Both the position numbers and the translations under genes were made by a program. The notes beneath the pieces are model-generated. The model made no database searches. It was not told the DNA's origin and saw only the letters and a list, made by a program, of their open reading frames with translations. A stretch of 39,481 nt of DNA, taken from NCBI GenBank assembly GCA_002722295.1, contig PBLF01000012.1, positions 1-39,481 on the forward strand. The letters run 5' to 3'. The DNA is from Stappia sp. GTDB taxonomy: Bacteria; Pseudomonadota; Alphaproteobacteria; Rhizobiales; Stappiaceae. This document shows, in pieces, positions 16,451 to 25,455 of this stretch (within the stretch, counting starts at the first letter, position 1; each line of letters opens with the position of its first letter).

Positions 16451-17188
16451 TCAGGCCTGGACCGAGCCGAGCCGGTCGATGGCCTTGCGCAGCAGTTCGT
16501 CACCCTGCTCGATCATCTTGGAAACCGAGGTATAGTTGCGGGTGATCTCGATCATGCGGGAGACCTCGGTCACGCCGGAGACGTTGGACTTCTCCACCGC
16601 GCCCTGAAGCACGCGCACGCTTTCCGCCGGAAGCGGGTTTTCACCGGTGTAGAGATTGCTGCCGACGCGCTGCAGTTCGCCGAGGTTCTCGAACGAGACG
16701 ACCCTGAGGCGTCCCTTCACGCCGACGGAGGACGACACGGTGCCATCCTGGGCGATCGTGATGTCGGTTTCGTCCGCGCCGAAGGTGATCGGGCCACCGT
16801 CGCCAAGCACCGGAAAGCCGGCGTCGGTGACAAGCTGGCCGGTGTTGTCCAGATGCAGCGCACCGGCACGCGTGTAGCGTTCGCCGCCTGGCGTATCGAC
16901 AGCGAAGAAGCCGTCGCCCTCGATGGCCACATCCAGCGCGCCGCCGGTCAGCGAGATCGAGCCGGCGGTGAAGTTCGAGCTCACGCCGTAGTCCAGAACG
17001 TAGGAATAATCCTTGTCGCTCGGCTGAAAGGTCGAGGCTTCGGCAACCGGCATCAGATACTCCTCGAACAGGAGGCGCTGCGCCTTGAAGCCGCTGGTGT
17101 TGATGTTGGCCAGATTGTTGGCCACCACGTTCAACTCGTTTCTGAGAGCCGTCTGTCGCGACAGCCCGATCAGGAGTGAATTCTCCAT
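16451..17188 (-). CDS. flgF: Flagellar proximal rod protein FlgF
   Basis: Rod component next to FlgG. The 245-residue protein shows LIGLSRQTALRNELNVVANNLANINTSGFK, then GALDVAIEGDGFFAVDTPGGERYTRAG and GAVEKSNVSGVTEVSRMIEITRNY near the C-terminus, the FlgF form of the rod motif. The start is ATG at 17186-17188 with AGGA eight bases upstream; the longer frame to 17218 adds an unlikely leader. It is first in flgF-flgG-flgA-flgH and is preceded by a strong sigma-54 promoter at 17253-17269. Confidence 0.96.
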   Translation of the reverse strand: MENSLLIGLSRQTALRNELNVVANNLANINTSGFKAQRLLFEEYLMPVAEASTFQPSDKDYSYVLDYGVSSNFTAGSISLTGGALDVAIEGDGFFAVDTPGGERYTRAGALHLDNTGQLVTDAGFPVLGDGGPITFGADETDITIAQDGTVSSSVGVKGRLRVVSFENLGELQRVGSNLYTGENPLPAESVRVLQGAVEKSNVSGVTEVSRMIEITRNYTSVSKMIEQGDELLRKAIDRLGSVQA

Positions 17189-17252
17189 GACGTCGTTCCT
17201 ATGCTCCCCAGCCGGCACCTGAACTCCCCAGAACAGGCGCCGTTAACCCTAA

Positions 17253-17269
17253 AGCACGGGGCGTGCCAG
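17253..17269 (-). promoter_or_regulatory. Sigma-54 promoter of flgF-flgG-flgA-flgH
   Basis: The minus strand reads CTGGCACGCCCCGTGCT. GG (17267-17266) and GC (17255-17254) are separated by ten bases, and the TGGCACG half is perfect. It ends 64 bases before the flgF start, in the divergent region shared with fliL. Confidence 0.8.
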
Positions 17270-17381
17270 TTTCGGATTGCGCGGAAATCCACGGTTTTGC
17301 GTCGAGGGTGGGGTTGAGAACCCGGCAGGAACGCCCGTGCGGGCTTGCCGGTCGGCAAAAAATGCCCGGTCATGCGAGTCG

Positions 17382-17411
17382 TTAACGGCTCGGTAACTTC
17401 TCGTTAACCAT
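17382..17411 (+). promoter_or_regulatory. CtrA-type sites upstream of fliL
   Basis: TTAA at 17382-17385, seven bases, then GTAAC is a near match to TTAA-N7-TTAAC. A TTAACCAT half-site follows at 17404-17411, about 59 bases before the fliL start. Caulobacter fliL is CtrA-controlled, consistent with a class II promoter here. Confidence 0.55.
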
Positions 17412-17469
17412 TACGGCTTTAGAAATTAATCATACGCGCGGGAGGGAAGCGCAGCGAACGAGACCAGTC

Positions 17470-17973
17470 ATGACGGCAGATGCGGATGCGGCCGAGGCCG
17501 AAGTCACCGAAGGTGGCGGCAAGTCGAAGAAGAAGCTCATCATCATCGCCGCAGGCGCTCTCGTTCTCCTTCTGGGTGGCGGTGCCGGCGGTGCCTATTT
17601 CATGGGTTTCTTCGACTCGGCGGAACCTGTAGCGGAGTTGCCCGAGGGCGAGGCGGTTCCGGAGCAGCGGCCGGCGGTGTTCTACGACCTGCCGGAGATG
17701 ACGGTGAATCTCTCGTCGTCCGGTCGCGCGACGTACTTGAAGGTTCGTATTGCGCTTGAGGTCGCCGACCGCGATGCGATCGCGAAGATCGAGCCTTTGC
17801 TGCCGCGCATCCTGGATGCGTTCCAGGTTTATCTGCGCGAGCTCCGGCCGACCGATCTCGAGGGATCCTCGGGACTGTTCCGGCTCAAGGAAGAGCTGTT
17901 GAGGCGGATCAACACGGCCGTCTATCCGGCACGCGTCGAAGGCGTGCTGTTCAAGGAAATCCTGGTTCAGTAA
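17470..17973 (+). CDS. fliL: Flagellar basal body-associated protein FliL
   Basis: Single-pass inner-membrane protein that sits at the stator-rotor interface and supports torque. The 167-residue protein has a short acidic cytoplasmic N-terminus, then KKKLIIIAAGALVLLLGGGAGGAYFMGFF as the membrane segment (about residues 23-48). The FliL periplasmic domain follows, with VFYDLPEMTVNLSSSGRATYLKVRIALEV and RRINTAVYPARVEGVLFKEILVQ. The start is ATG at 17470. It is first in fliL-fliM-DUF6468-motE. Confidence 0.95.
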   Translation: MTADADAAEAEVTEGGGKSKKKLIIIAAGALVLLLGGGAGGAYFMGFFDSAEPVAELPEGEAVPEQRPAVFYDLPEMTVNLSSSGRATYLKVRIALEVADRDAIAKIEPLLPRILDAFQVYLRELRPTDLEGSSGLFRLKEELLRRINTAVYPARVEGVLFKEILVQ

Positions 17974-17985
17974 GGCTTGGGGCCA

Positions 17986-19212
17986 ATGGCTGAGGAAGAC
18001 GATCTGGGCGATATCGACGAGGCGTGGGGCGAGGCACTGGCCGAGCAGCGCAGCGACGATGGCGAGGACGACGAGGATCTCGCAGCCGCGTGGGGCGCCG
18101 CTCTGGAAGAGCAGGGCGTCTCCGGCGGCGACGACATGGCCGCGCAATGGGCGGCCATGATCGATGACAGCGAGCCCGAACTCGAGAACGCCACCAGGGG
18201 TGCCGATCGAATCCTGAACCAGGAGGAGATCGACAACCTTCTGGGCTTCAACATCGAGGACACGATCGCCGCCGACCAGAGCGGTATCCGTGCCCTCATC
18301 AACTCGGCGATGGTCTCCTACGAGCGTCTGCCGATGCTCGAGATCGTCTTCGACCGGCTCGTCCGGCTGACGACGACCAGCCTGCGCAATTTCACCTCCG
18401 ACAACGTCGAGGTGTCGCTCGACAATATTTCGTCCGTGCGTTTCGGCGACTACCTCAACTCCATTCCGCTGCCGGCGATCCTTGGTGTGTTCAAGGCGGA
18501 GGAATGGGACGGGTTCGGCCTGTGCACCGTCGAGTCGAGCCTGATCTACTCGATCATCGATGTGCTGCTGGGTGGCGGTCGCGGCATGTCCGCCGTGCGT
18601 GTCGAGGGGCGTCCCTACACGACCATCGAGACCAATCTCGTGCGGCGCATGATCGAGATCATCATGCACGACATGGAGCAGGCGTTCTCGCCGCTCTCAC
18701 CTGTCCATTTCAATTTGGAGCGACTCGAGACAAACCCTCGTTTCGCGGCGATCTCGCGCCCGGCCAACGCGGCCATCCTCGTCGAGCTGCGTATCGACAT
18801 GGAAGACCGCGGCGGCAAGATCGAGATCATGATGCCCTATGCGACGCTCGAGCCGATCCGCGATCTGCTCCTGCAGATGTTCATGGGCGAGAAATTCGGT
18901 CGCGATCCGATCTGGGAGGGCCATCTGGCCACCGAGATCTTCGCGGCCGAGATGAAGGTCGATGCTGTCCTGCACGAGACCCAGGTCCCGCTTGGACGTG
19001 TACTCGACCTGAAGGTGGGGGAAACCCTTCTTTTCGATGTGTCGCCAAACGATCCGGTGTCGATCAAGTGCGGCGGCATTCCCCTGACTCAGGGTACGAT
19101 GGGCAAGGATGAGGATTCGATTGCCGTTCGCGTCGATCGGGGCCTGCAGAAACCCAAGATGACCTTGGCCGCCTTCGAGCGCGCGATGCAAAAGGAAATG
19201 GACCCGTCATGA
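17986..19212 (+). CDS. fliM: Flagellar motor switch protein FliM with repeated acidic N-terminal extension
   Basis: C-ring switch protein that binds CheY-type regulators and sets rotation. In the 408-residue protein, the EIDNLL motif for CheY binding, normally at the very N-terminus, sits at residues 81-86. It is preceded by an acidic stretch with three similar units: DEAWGEALAEQ (W14), LAAAWGAALEEQ (W36) and MAAQWAAMID (W55). The middle domain is standard (VSLDNISSVRFGDYLNSIPLP, IIDVLLGGGRG). The C-terminal SpoA part is also present (VPLGRVLDLKVGETLLFDVSPNDPVSIKCGG). The start is ATG at 17986; a TTG at 17977 is less likely. It overlaps the next gene by four bases. Confidence 0.96.
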   Translation: MAEEDDLGDIDEAWGEALAEQRSDDGEDDEDLAAAWGAALEEQGVSGGDDMAAQWAAMIDDSEPELENATRGADRILNQEEIDNLLGFNIEDTIAADQSGIRALINSAMVSYERLPMLEIVFDRLVRLTTTSLRNFTSDNVEVSLDNISSVRFGDYLNSIPLPAILGVFKAEEWDGFGLCTVESSLIYSIIDVLLGGGRGMSAVRVEGRPYTTIETNLVRRMIEIIMHDMEQAFSPLSPVHFNLERLETNPRFAAISRPANAAILVELRIDMEDRGGKIEIMMPYATLEPIRDLLLQMFMGEKFGRDPIWEGHLATEIFAAEMKVDAVLHETQVPLGRVLDLKVGETLLFDVSPNDPVSIKCGGIPLTQGTMGKDEDSIAVRVDRGLQKPKMTLAAFERAMQKEMDPS

Positions 19213-19694
19213 GCACGCTGCCTCTCGGACTGATGATCGAAACCCTCGTCGCCGTGCTGCTGATGGTCACGATCGGTTACTGCGTCATCCTCAATTCGCG
19301 GCTGAAGCGTCTCCGCGCCGACGAGGAGTCCCTGCGTGCCACGATCTCCGAGCTGATCACCGCGTCGGAAATCGCGGAGCGTGCGATCCTGGGCCTGAAG
19401 GCGACCGCCGGCGAGGCGGATCGCACCCTTGGACAGCGTCTGGTCGAGGCCGAGCAGCTCTCCCATGACCTGAATGCGCAGATCGAGAAGGGCTCCAACG
19501 TCCTCGACCGCATCACCCAGATCACCGCGGCGGCCGCGTCTCCCGCCCAGCCGGCGGAGACGACCCTTGCCCAGCCGGCCGAGCCTGCCCGCCCGGCTCC
19601 GGCCATGCGTGCCAGCGACATCCGCTCGGCAGCGATCGAGGCGACCGCGCGCCTCGAGCATTTCCGCAAGCGCACCGCGGAGCAGGCCGCATGA
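19209..19694 (+). CDS. DUF6468 family single-pass membrane protein
   Basis: Protein of 161 residues of a family found in alphaproteobacterial flagellar loci between fliM and motE; its function is unknown. An N-terminal membrane segment (LGLMIETLVAVLLMVTIGYCVIL, residues ~6-28) precedes a basic stop-transfer stretch and a helical region, ADEESLRATISELITASEIAERAILGLKATAGEADRTLG, probably coiled coil. An Ala/Pro-rich linker (~108-135) follows. It is coupled by ATGA overlaps to fliM before it and motE after it, so tightly bound to motor gene expression. A role at the motor is inferred from context. Confidence 0.8.
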   Translation: MSTLPLGLMIETLVAVLLMVTIGYCVILNSRLKRLRADEESLRATISELITASEIAERAILGLKATAGEADRTLGQRLVEAEQLSHDLNAQIEKGSNVLDRITQITAAAASPAQPAETTLAQPAEPARPAPAMRASDIRSAAIEATARLEHFRKRTAEQAA

Positions 19695-20425
19695 CCAGCC
19701 TGCGCCTGTTCCCCACGCTGTTGCTTGCCGCCAGCGCCCTTCTCGGGGTGAAGGTGCTTGCGATCGTGTTCGACGGCGGGCTTTCCGCGCCGTCGAGCAT
19801 CGGTGTGGCCATGGCGCAGGACGCGGGTGCGCCCGCACAGGTGCAGGGCGATGCCGCCGGCTCCGACGGGGATCAGAATCCCCAGGCGATGCCTGCGGGA
19901 GATGCGGCGTCTTCCGATGGTGGAGACGACACCGCGCCGGGAAGCCTGCCCGAGGGGCTGGAACTCGGCAGCTCGATTGCGGAGCGAAAGGTTCTCGAAT
20001 CCCTTTCCGGGCGCCGGCGGGAGCTCGACAAGCGGGAAAAGCAGTTCGAGCTGCGCCAGCAACTCCTTCAGCAGACCGAAGACCGGCTGCAGAAGAAGGT
20101 GGATGAGATGTCCGCTCTCGAGGCGAGCATCAAGGCCATGCGGGAGGAGCAGGAAAAGAAAGAGCAGGAGGAACTGCGCGGCCTCGTGACCATGTATGAG
20201 TCCATGAAGCCGAAGGATGCCGCGCGAATCTTCGACCGTCTCGATCTCGATATTCTGCTCAAGGTTTCGCGCGCGATGAAGCCGCGCAAGATGGCCGATG
20301 TGATGGCCAAGATGTCTCCGGAAGTGAGTGAAAGGCTGACCGTGGCGCTTGTCACGGGGCGCAAGCCGCGCGACGAGCAGCCGAAACCGGCTGTCGAAGC
20401 TCTCCCGAAGATCATGGGCAACTGA
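19691..20425 (+). CDS. motE: MotE-family periplasmic chaperone
   Basis: In Sinorhizobium meliloti MotE is a periplasmic chaperone for the motor protein MotC. This 244-residue protein has an N-terminal signal/anchor (LFPTLLLAASALLGVKVLAIVF), a low-complexity Ala/Asp/Gly stretch, and a coiled coil (LSGRRRELDKREKQFELRQQLLQQTEDRLQKKVDE). The MgtE_N-like domain follows: ELRGLVTMYESMKPKDAARIFDRLDLDILLKVSRAMKPRKMADVMAKMSPE. The start overlaps the DUF6468 stop (ATGA). The next gene downstream encodes a large exported TPR protein that might be its client (inference). Confidence 0.88.
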   Translation: MTSLRLFPTLLLAASALLGVKVLAIVFDGGLSAPSSIGVAMAQDAGAPAQVQGDAAGSDGDQNPQAMPAGDAASSDGGDDTAPGSLPEGLELGSSIAERKVLESLSGRRRELDKREKQFELRQQLLQQTEDRLQKKVDEMSALEASIKAMREEQEKKEQEELRGLVTMYESMKPKDAARIFDRLDLDILLKVSRAMKPRKMADVMAKMSPEVSERLTVALVTGRKPRDEQPKPAVEALPKIMGN

Positions 20426-20486
20426 GCGGTCCGGGATGACGGGCGTTGCATTTCCGGGGCGGAAGCATCGCGATTTCAGTCATCGG

Positions 20487-20502
20487 TTAAACAGGACGTT
20501 AA
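20487..20502 (+). promoter_or_regulatory. Weak CtrA-like box upstream of the large TPR gene
   Basis: TTAA at 20487-20490 and TTAA at 20499-20502 are separated by eight bases instead of the consensus seven. It lies 38 bases before the gene start in the only gap (114 bases) after motE. Confidence 0.25.
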
Positions 20503-20539
20503 GCCGGATGGTCTAAGCTGACCGTCCGTAAAGTCCTTC

Positions 20540-23500
20540 ATGGGGTGCCCGGTGAGCAGGTTTGGCCGGACAATGCAGCGCGCTGGAGCCGTCGTCGCGA
20601 AGATCGCGCCGGCGGTTTGTCGTGTTGTGCTCCCGGCACTTGCCGTGGTGCCTCTTCTGGCTTCCGTCGGCACGACCGCACGTGCCGAAACGCTTGAGGC
20701 GGACCTCAAGGCGACCATGGAGCAGGGCTTCGCCCGCATGGTCCTGACCTTTCATGACCTCTCCCTTCTGCCGCAGTATGACGCGCTATCGTCCAATGGC
20801 GTGCTGCGCATCCGGTTCCGCGACGAGGTGCTGACCAGCGTCGACGACGTGCCGGTGAAGTTGCCCGGCTACATCTCGATCGCCCGTCGGGATCCGGATG
20901 GTTCGGCGCTCCGTTTCGCCCTCATGCAGGACTTCCGGGTCAATACGATGGAAGCGGGCGAGAAGCTGTTCATCGACCTTCTGCCGCCGAACTGGCAGGG
21001 CATGCCGCCGGGCCTGCCCGATGACGTGGTGCGGGAACTGGCGAAGCGCGCGGAGGAGGCGATCCGCAAGGCCCGGGCGCTTGAGCAGGCGCGCCTCAAG
21101 GGGCAGGAAGAGCCGGCGGTGAACCTGGCGATCGGAAGTCATCCGACCTTCACGCGGCTCGCCTTCGAGTGGAATGTGAACTTCGATTCCGCCTTCGTTC
21201 GCGAGAACGACATGGTCAAGGTCACCTTCAACCATGACGCTGATCTCGACCTTGGTCAGCTCAAGGCACACCTGCCCCCCGGCGTGGTGGACGCGACCGC
21301 CTTTCCGGACCAGGGCAAGCTGAAGTTCCTGCTGCGCATCTCGCCTGATGTGGACATTCGCGCCTTCCGCGAGGATCAGACCTATGTGGTGGACGTGACG
21401 CCGCCGGCGATGCCCGCGGACGCGATCAACGCGGCGTTCGACAAGGCATTGAGCAACGAGGGCGAGGGAAAGACCGGCGTCGTGAACGCCCCCGGGCGCC
21501 AGATTTCGGCCGGCGAAGGCGGCGGCGCTCCGGCGATGCCGCCCGAGTCCGGAGCGCAGGGTGAGACGAACCTGGATGCGGGCATGGCGCCGTCCGGTCA
21601 GACGGCAAACGCGGACGATAGTCAGACGGCTGCAGCCAGCGAACAGGCGCAGCCCGGTGAGGCGGCGGCGCTTCCCGAGGATCCGGCCCCCGTTGGTCCC
21701 GAAGGTGAGCCCGCCCGGAGCACTGTCACGCCGACGCCGCGCACGAAGCCGGACAAGGCCGGTGAGGTTGCCGACGTCGCGACACCGGAGGCGGCCCCGC
21801 CCGTCTCCTCGCCGCCGGCGACGGCCGAGGCGACGCAGGATGCCCTTCCCGGAGCCTCCGGCGAGCCCACCCAGGCGACGAGCGAAAACGCGGAGGCGGT
21901 TGCCGATGCGCCTGCCGAGCAGCAGCCCGGGCCGCAGGAAGCGCCTGCCACGCCGCCGGTTGCTGCTGCCGCCGCCGATGCCGGGCAAGTGGCGGACGAC
22001 ATTCCCGACGCCATCGATCTCACCTCGATCAGGGCTCCCCAAGCTCAGGAGCAGCCCGAGGCCCGCGCATCTCCGGAACAACCGCCCGCGGGGTATGACG
22101 ACGAGAGCCGGCGCTTCGTGGCCGTGGAAGCCCGCCGTATCGGCGACATGGTCCGGATCGTGTTTCCCTTTTCCGAGGAGGTCGCCTCTTCGGTCTTCCG
22201 TCGGCACGAGAGCGTGTTCCTTGTCTTCGATACCTCGGATCCGATCGACGTTCGCGGAATGCGCTCCGTTCTCGCCGACATGGTGGAAACCGTCGAGGTC
22301 ACCGGGGCCGCCGACTGGCAGACCATTCGCGTCGATCTTGCCGACGATGCCCTTGCCACGGTCGGCGTCGATGGCAGTTCGTGGATCCTCACGATCGGTG
22401 ACACGATCCTTGAGCCTTCCCGCCCCTTGACGCTCGAGCGGACGGTGCGAGGAGATGGCGGAACGATCATCACGGTTCCTTTCCAGGAGCCGGGCAGGAT
22501 CCATGAGGTCCGCGACCCCTTCGTGGGCGACGTGATCAAGACGGTGACCGGCTTCGGTCCCGCCCGTGGCGTTCTCAAGCCGCATCGTTTCGTCGAGTTC
22601 GATGCGCTGATGTCGGCCCATGGCGTCGCGGTGGTTCCGCGCGCCGACGATCTTGTTGTCGAGACGGCGGGCGACAAGATCGTGCTGCAGCGCCCGCAGG
22701 GACTTTCGATTTCAAACGGGGACCTCTCGGAAGGAACCCGGATCCTGCAGCCGGTGACCGACAGGCACGCGCCTGCCCATGTCGAACTGGGCAAGCTCAC
22801 GGCGAGCGACACCAAGGATTTTCTGCAGAAGGTCAAGGCGATGGAATATCGCATCGCCAGCGCTCCCGAGGGCGCGCGGCGGGTTCCGCGCATGGACCTC
22901 TCGCGCTTCTACCTGGCGCATGGCTTTGCCCAGGAAGCGCTTGGACTGATGCGGCTGGCTGCGGAAGACGATCCCACGCTGGAAAGGGACGCGACCTTCA
23001 GCCTGCTCATGGGCGCGGCACAGGTGCTTGCAGCAAGACCCAAGGATGCGCTGGAGTATCTCAATCAGCCGGATCTGCTTCAAAGCCCTGATGCGGCGGT
23101 GTGGCGCACGATCGCGGCGGCGGAAATGCGTGACTGGAACATGGCGCGCGAAGGGCTCGCCCGCGCGCGCGCGGTGGTCGGCAACTACCCGGTTTTCGTG
23201 CAGACGGAGTTCAATCTGGCCGCGGCCGAGACGATGGTCGAGATCAACGACTTCGGAAGGGCGGGCGGCATCCTGTCGGAAATCGACCCGAGTCTCGCCA
23301 CCTCGCGCCAGGCCGGACGCTATGACCTCCTGCGCGGCCAGATCGCCGACGCTTCGGGGCGGTCGCGGGAGGCGCTCACGGCGTTTGACGTTGTCCGCCG
23401 GTCGGATGAGCGTCCGCTTTCGGCGGAAGCGACCTATCGTGCGTTGCGGATCCGGCACCGGGACGGCGAAATTTCCACGCAGGAGGCGATCGACCAGCTT

Positions 23501-24565
23501 TCGGGCCTCGCGACCTCGTGGCGCGGCGACGAGACGGAGCTCAAGACCTTGCGCTTCCTGGCCCAGCTGCAGGCGCAGGCGGGGAACTACCGTGAGGCGT
23601 TCGAGGCCATGCAGGCGGCGCTGCAGGCGAACCCCGCCGCCGAGACCGCGCGCCTGCTGCAGGACGAGATGGGGGCTGTCTTCAGCAACCTGTTCCTGCG
23701 TGGCGGAGTGGACAAGATGGAGCCGGTCAAGGCTCTGGCTCTCTTCTATGACTTTCGCGAGATGACACCGGTCGGGCGGCGCGGTGACGAGATGGTGCGT
23801 CGCCTTGCCAACCGGCTGATCGCAATGGACCTGCTTGACCAGGCTGCCGATCTCCTGCGGCACCAGATCGATCATCGCCTGAAGGGCGCGGCCCGTGCCC
23901 AGGTGGCGGCCGATCTCGGGGTGGTTTACCTGATGGATCGCAAGCCGGAGCGGGCGTTGCGTGTTCTCAACCAGACCCGCCAGGCGAAGCTGCCGCGCGA
24001 GCTGGAGCGGCAGCGCAACGTGGTCGAGGCCCGCGCGCTTACCGAAAGCGGTCGTCCCGACCTCGCGCTCGAGATCGTGCGAAACATGCGCGGCGAGGAC
24101 GTCGACCGGCTGCGCGCCGACACGTTGTGGGCGGCAAGGAGCTGGCGGGAAGCGGGCGAGCAGATCGAGGGTCTCCTCGGCGGCCGCTGGGCCGACGACG
24201 TTCCGCTCGCCGATCAGGAGCGCAGCGACCTTCTCCGGGCGGCGATTGCCTATTCGCTGGCCGAGGACGGTTTCAGCCTGAGCCGTCTGGCGACAAAGTT
24301 CGCGAGCAAGATGAGCGACAGCCCGGACGCCAAGGCGTTCCAGGTCGTGACCCGCCCGGTCGAGGAACGTGGAGTGGAGTTCCTCTCGGTGCTCGACAGC
24401 CTGCAGGCCGTGGATTCCCTCGACGTCTTCCTGTCTGAATATCAGCGCAAGTATCTTCAGCCGAGCAACCCGCTCGCCGAGGATCCGCGCCCGCCGGAGG
24501 TCCGCCCCCAGGACCAGACCGTCGACCGGCGGCCCGCAAGCGCGCCTGACGAGACCGCAGGCTGA
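20540..24565 (+). CDS. Large exported tetratricopeptide repeat protein, function unknown
   Basis: Protein of 1341 residues, not recognised as any named flagellar component. A signal peptide (residues 1-49, ending TTARA before ETLEADL) predicts export to the periplasm. Residues ~50-295 form a beta-rich region with two similar-looking units (FARMVLTFHDLSLLPQY and FTRLAFEWNVNFDSAF). Residues ~295-520 are an Ala/Pro/Glu/Gln-rich linker. A second beta-rich unit (FVAVEARRIGDMVRIVFPFSEEV) starts near 523. From ~757 to ~1310 the sequence is helical with TPR-like repeats, for example YLAHGFAQEALGLMRLAAEDDPTL. The ATG at 20540 is used; starts at 20552 (GTG) or 20573 would also keep the signal peptide. 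Context (after motE, before fliP) suggests a motor or basal-body role. Confidence 0.8.
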   Translation: MGCPVSRFGRTMQRAGAVVAKIAPAVCRVVLPALAVVPLLASVGTTARAETLEADLKATMEQGFARMVLTFHDLSLLPQYDALSSNGVLRIRFRDEVLTSVDDVPVKLPGYISIARRDPDGSALRFALMQDFRVNTMEAGEKLFIDLLPPNWQGMPPGLPDDVVRELAKRAEEAIRKARALEQARLKGQEEPAVNLAIGSHPTFTRLAFEWNVNFDSAFVRENDMVKVTFNHDADLDLGQLKAHLPPGVVDATAFPDQGKLKFLLRISPDVDIRAFREDQTYVVDVTPPAMPADAINAAFDKALSNEGEGKTGVVNAPGRQISAGEGGGAPAMPPESGAQGETNLDAGMAPSGQTANADDSQTAAASEQAQPGEAAALPEDPAPVGPEGEPARSTVTPTPRTKPDKAGEVADVATPEAAPPVSSPPATAEATQDALPGASGEPTQATSENAEAVADAPAEQQPGPQEAPATPPVAAAAADAGQVADDIPDAIDLTSIRAPQAQEQPEARASPEQPPAGYDDESRRFVAVEARRIGDMVRIVFPFSEEVASSVFRRHESVFLVFDTSDPIDVRGMRSVLADMVETVEVTGAADWQTIRVDLADDALATVGVDGSSWILTIGDTILEPSRPLTLERTVRGDGGTIITVPFQEPGRIHEVRDPFVGDVIKTVTGFGPARGVLKPHRFVEFDALMSAHGVAVVPRADDLVVETAGDKIVLQRPQGLSISNGDLSEGTRILQPVTDRHAPAHVELGKLTASDTKDFLQKVKAMEYRIASAPEGARRVPRMDLSRFYLAHGFAQEALGLMRLAAEDDPTLERDATFSLLMGAAQVLAARPKDALEYLNQPDLLQSPDAAVWRTIAAAEMRDWNMAREGLARARAVVGNYPVFVQTEFNLAAAETMVEINDFGRAGGILSEIDPSLATSRQAGRYDLLRGQIADASGRSREALTAFDVVRRSDERPLSAEATYRALRIRHRDGEISTQEAIDQLSGLATSWRGDETELKTLRFLAQLQAQAGNYREAFEAMQAALQANPAAETARLLQDEMGAVFSNLFLRGGVDKMEPVKALALFYDFREMTPVGRRGDEMVRRLANRLIAMDLLDQAADLLRHQIDHRLKGAARAQVAADLGVVYLMDRKPERALRVLNQTRQAKLPRELERQRNVVEARALTESGRPDLALEIVRNMRGEDVDRLRADTLWAARSWREAGEQIEGLLGGRWADDVPLADQERSDLLRAAIAYSLAEDGFSLSRLATKFASKMSDSPDAKAFQVVTRPVEERGVEFLSVLDSLQAVDSLDVFLSEYQRKYLQPSNPLAEDPRPPEVRPQDQTVDRRPASAPDETAG

Positions 24566-24571
24566 ACGGCA

Positions 24572-24593
24572 AAAGCCCGGAGCCCCGGGCTTT
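24572..24593. terminator. Terminator between the large TPR gene and fliP
   Basis: A 9-bp stem (24572-24580 AAAGCCCGG with 24585-24593) has an AGCC loop, starts 6 bases after the TPR stop and is followed by a T/C-rich tail. The two transcripts converge here. The T run is weak on both sides. Confidence 0.7.
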
Positions 24594-24657
24594 CTCCTTC
24601 TGATAGTCAAGACGAACGGGACCGTCTTTCAGCGTGGACCGGACGCGAGACGCGCGG

Positions 24658-25455
24658 CTATCCGGTGGCGAAGGACTGGACGAGGCTGCCTGCAAGCAGG
24701 TTCCAGCCGTCCACGAGCACGAAGAAGATCAGCTTGAACGGCAGCGAGATCACCACCGGTGGCAGCATCATCATGCCCATGGACATGAGAACCGATGCAA
24801 TCACAAGGTCGATGATCAGGAAGGGCAGGTAGATCAGGAAGCCGATCTCGAAGGCTCGACGCAACTCGCTGATCATGAAGGCCGGCACCAGGATGCGCAT
24901 GCTGATGTCTTCCGGGTTTTCCGGCGCCTCCTGGCCGGAGAGTTCCACGAAGAGGGCCAGGTCGTTTTCTCGCACGTTGGCGCGCATGAACGTGTGAAAG
25001 GGGATCGAGGCCCGCTCATAGGCCTCGGTGAGTTCGATGTTGCCGTCGACGAGCGGCTGCACGCCTTCGCTGTAGGCTGTCTCGAACACCGGGGCCATGA
25101 TGAAGGCGGTAAGGAAAAGGGCCAGAGAGGTCATCACCGCGTTGGGCGGTGCGGTCTGAAGGCCGATCGCCGACCGCAGAAGCGAGAGCACCACGACGAT
25201 GCGCGTGAAGCTCGTCACCATCACCAGGATCGATGGCGCGAGACTGAGAACCGTCAGAAGGGCGACGAGCTGAACGGCGCGTTCGGTGAGGCTCGTGCCT
25301 TCACCGAACCCGATCGAAATGTCCTGCGCCATTGCGGGCGCGGCGAGCGCGAACACGCCGGCAACCACCGCAAGGACCAGCCCCGCGACACGCATACCGC
25401 GGATCAGGGGAGCGGCGATGGCTTGGTCCGGCCGGACGCCGCGGCCCCGTGTCAT
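24658..25455 (-). CDS. fliP: Flagellar export gate protein FliP
   Basis: Core of the flagellar type III export gate (FliP5-FliQ4-FliR1). The 265-residue protein has a signal sequence ending near APAMAQD, then LTVLSLAPSILVMVTSFTRIVVVLSLLRSAIGLQTAPPNAV. The rest has EAPENPEDISMRILVPAFMISELRRAFEIGFLIYLPFLIIDLVIASVLMSMGMMMLPP, all invariant FliP segments. It overlaps the upstream fliO-like gene by four bases (ATGA). Separation of fliO-fliP from fliQ-fliR onto a divergent operon is seen here. Confidence 0.98.
   Translation of the reverse strand: MTRGRGVRPDQAIAAPLIRGMRVAGLVLAVVAGVFALAAPAMAQDISIGFGEGTSLTERAVQLVALLTVLSLAPSILVMVTSFTRIVVVLSLLRSAIGLQTAPPNAVMTSLALFLTAFIMAPVFETAYSEGVQPLVDGNIELTEAYERASIPFHTFMRANVRENDLALFVELSGQEAPENPEDISMRILVPAFMISELRRAFEIGFLIYLPFLIIDLVIASVLMSMGMMMLPPVVISLPFKLIFFVLVDGWNLLAGSLVQSFATG

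Noticed and set aside
21426..22100. Possible repeat array or CRISPR-like structure in the low-complexity part of the TPR gene
   Set aside because: The bases encode an Ala/Pro/Glu-rich linker in frame. There are no regularly spaced identical repeats.
20786..24610. Two long minus-strand open frames across the large TPR gene
   Set aside because: They lie antisense to a signal-peptide-bearing TPR protein with consistent composition. Their translations are His/Arg-rich mirror products.
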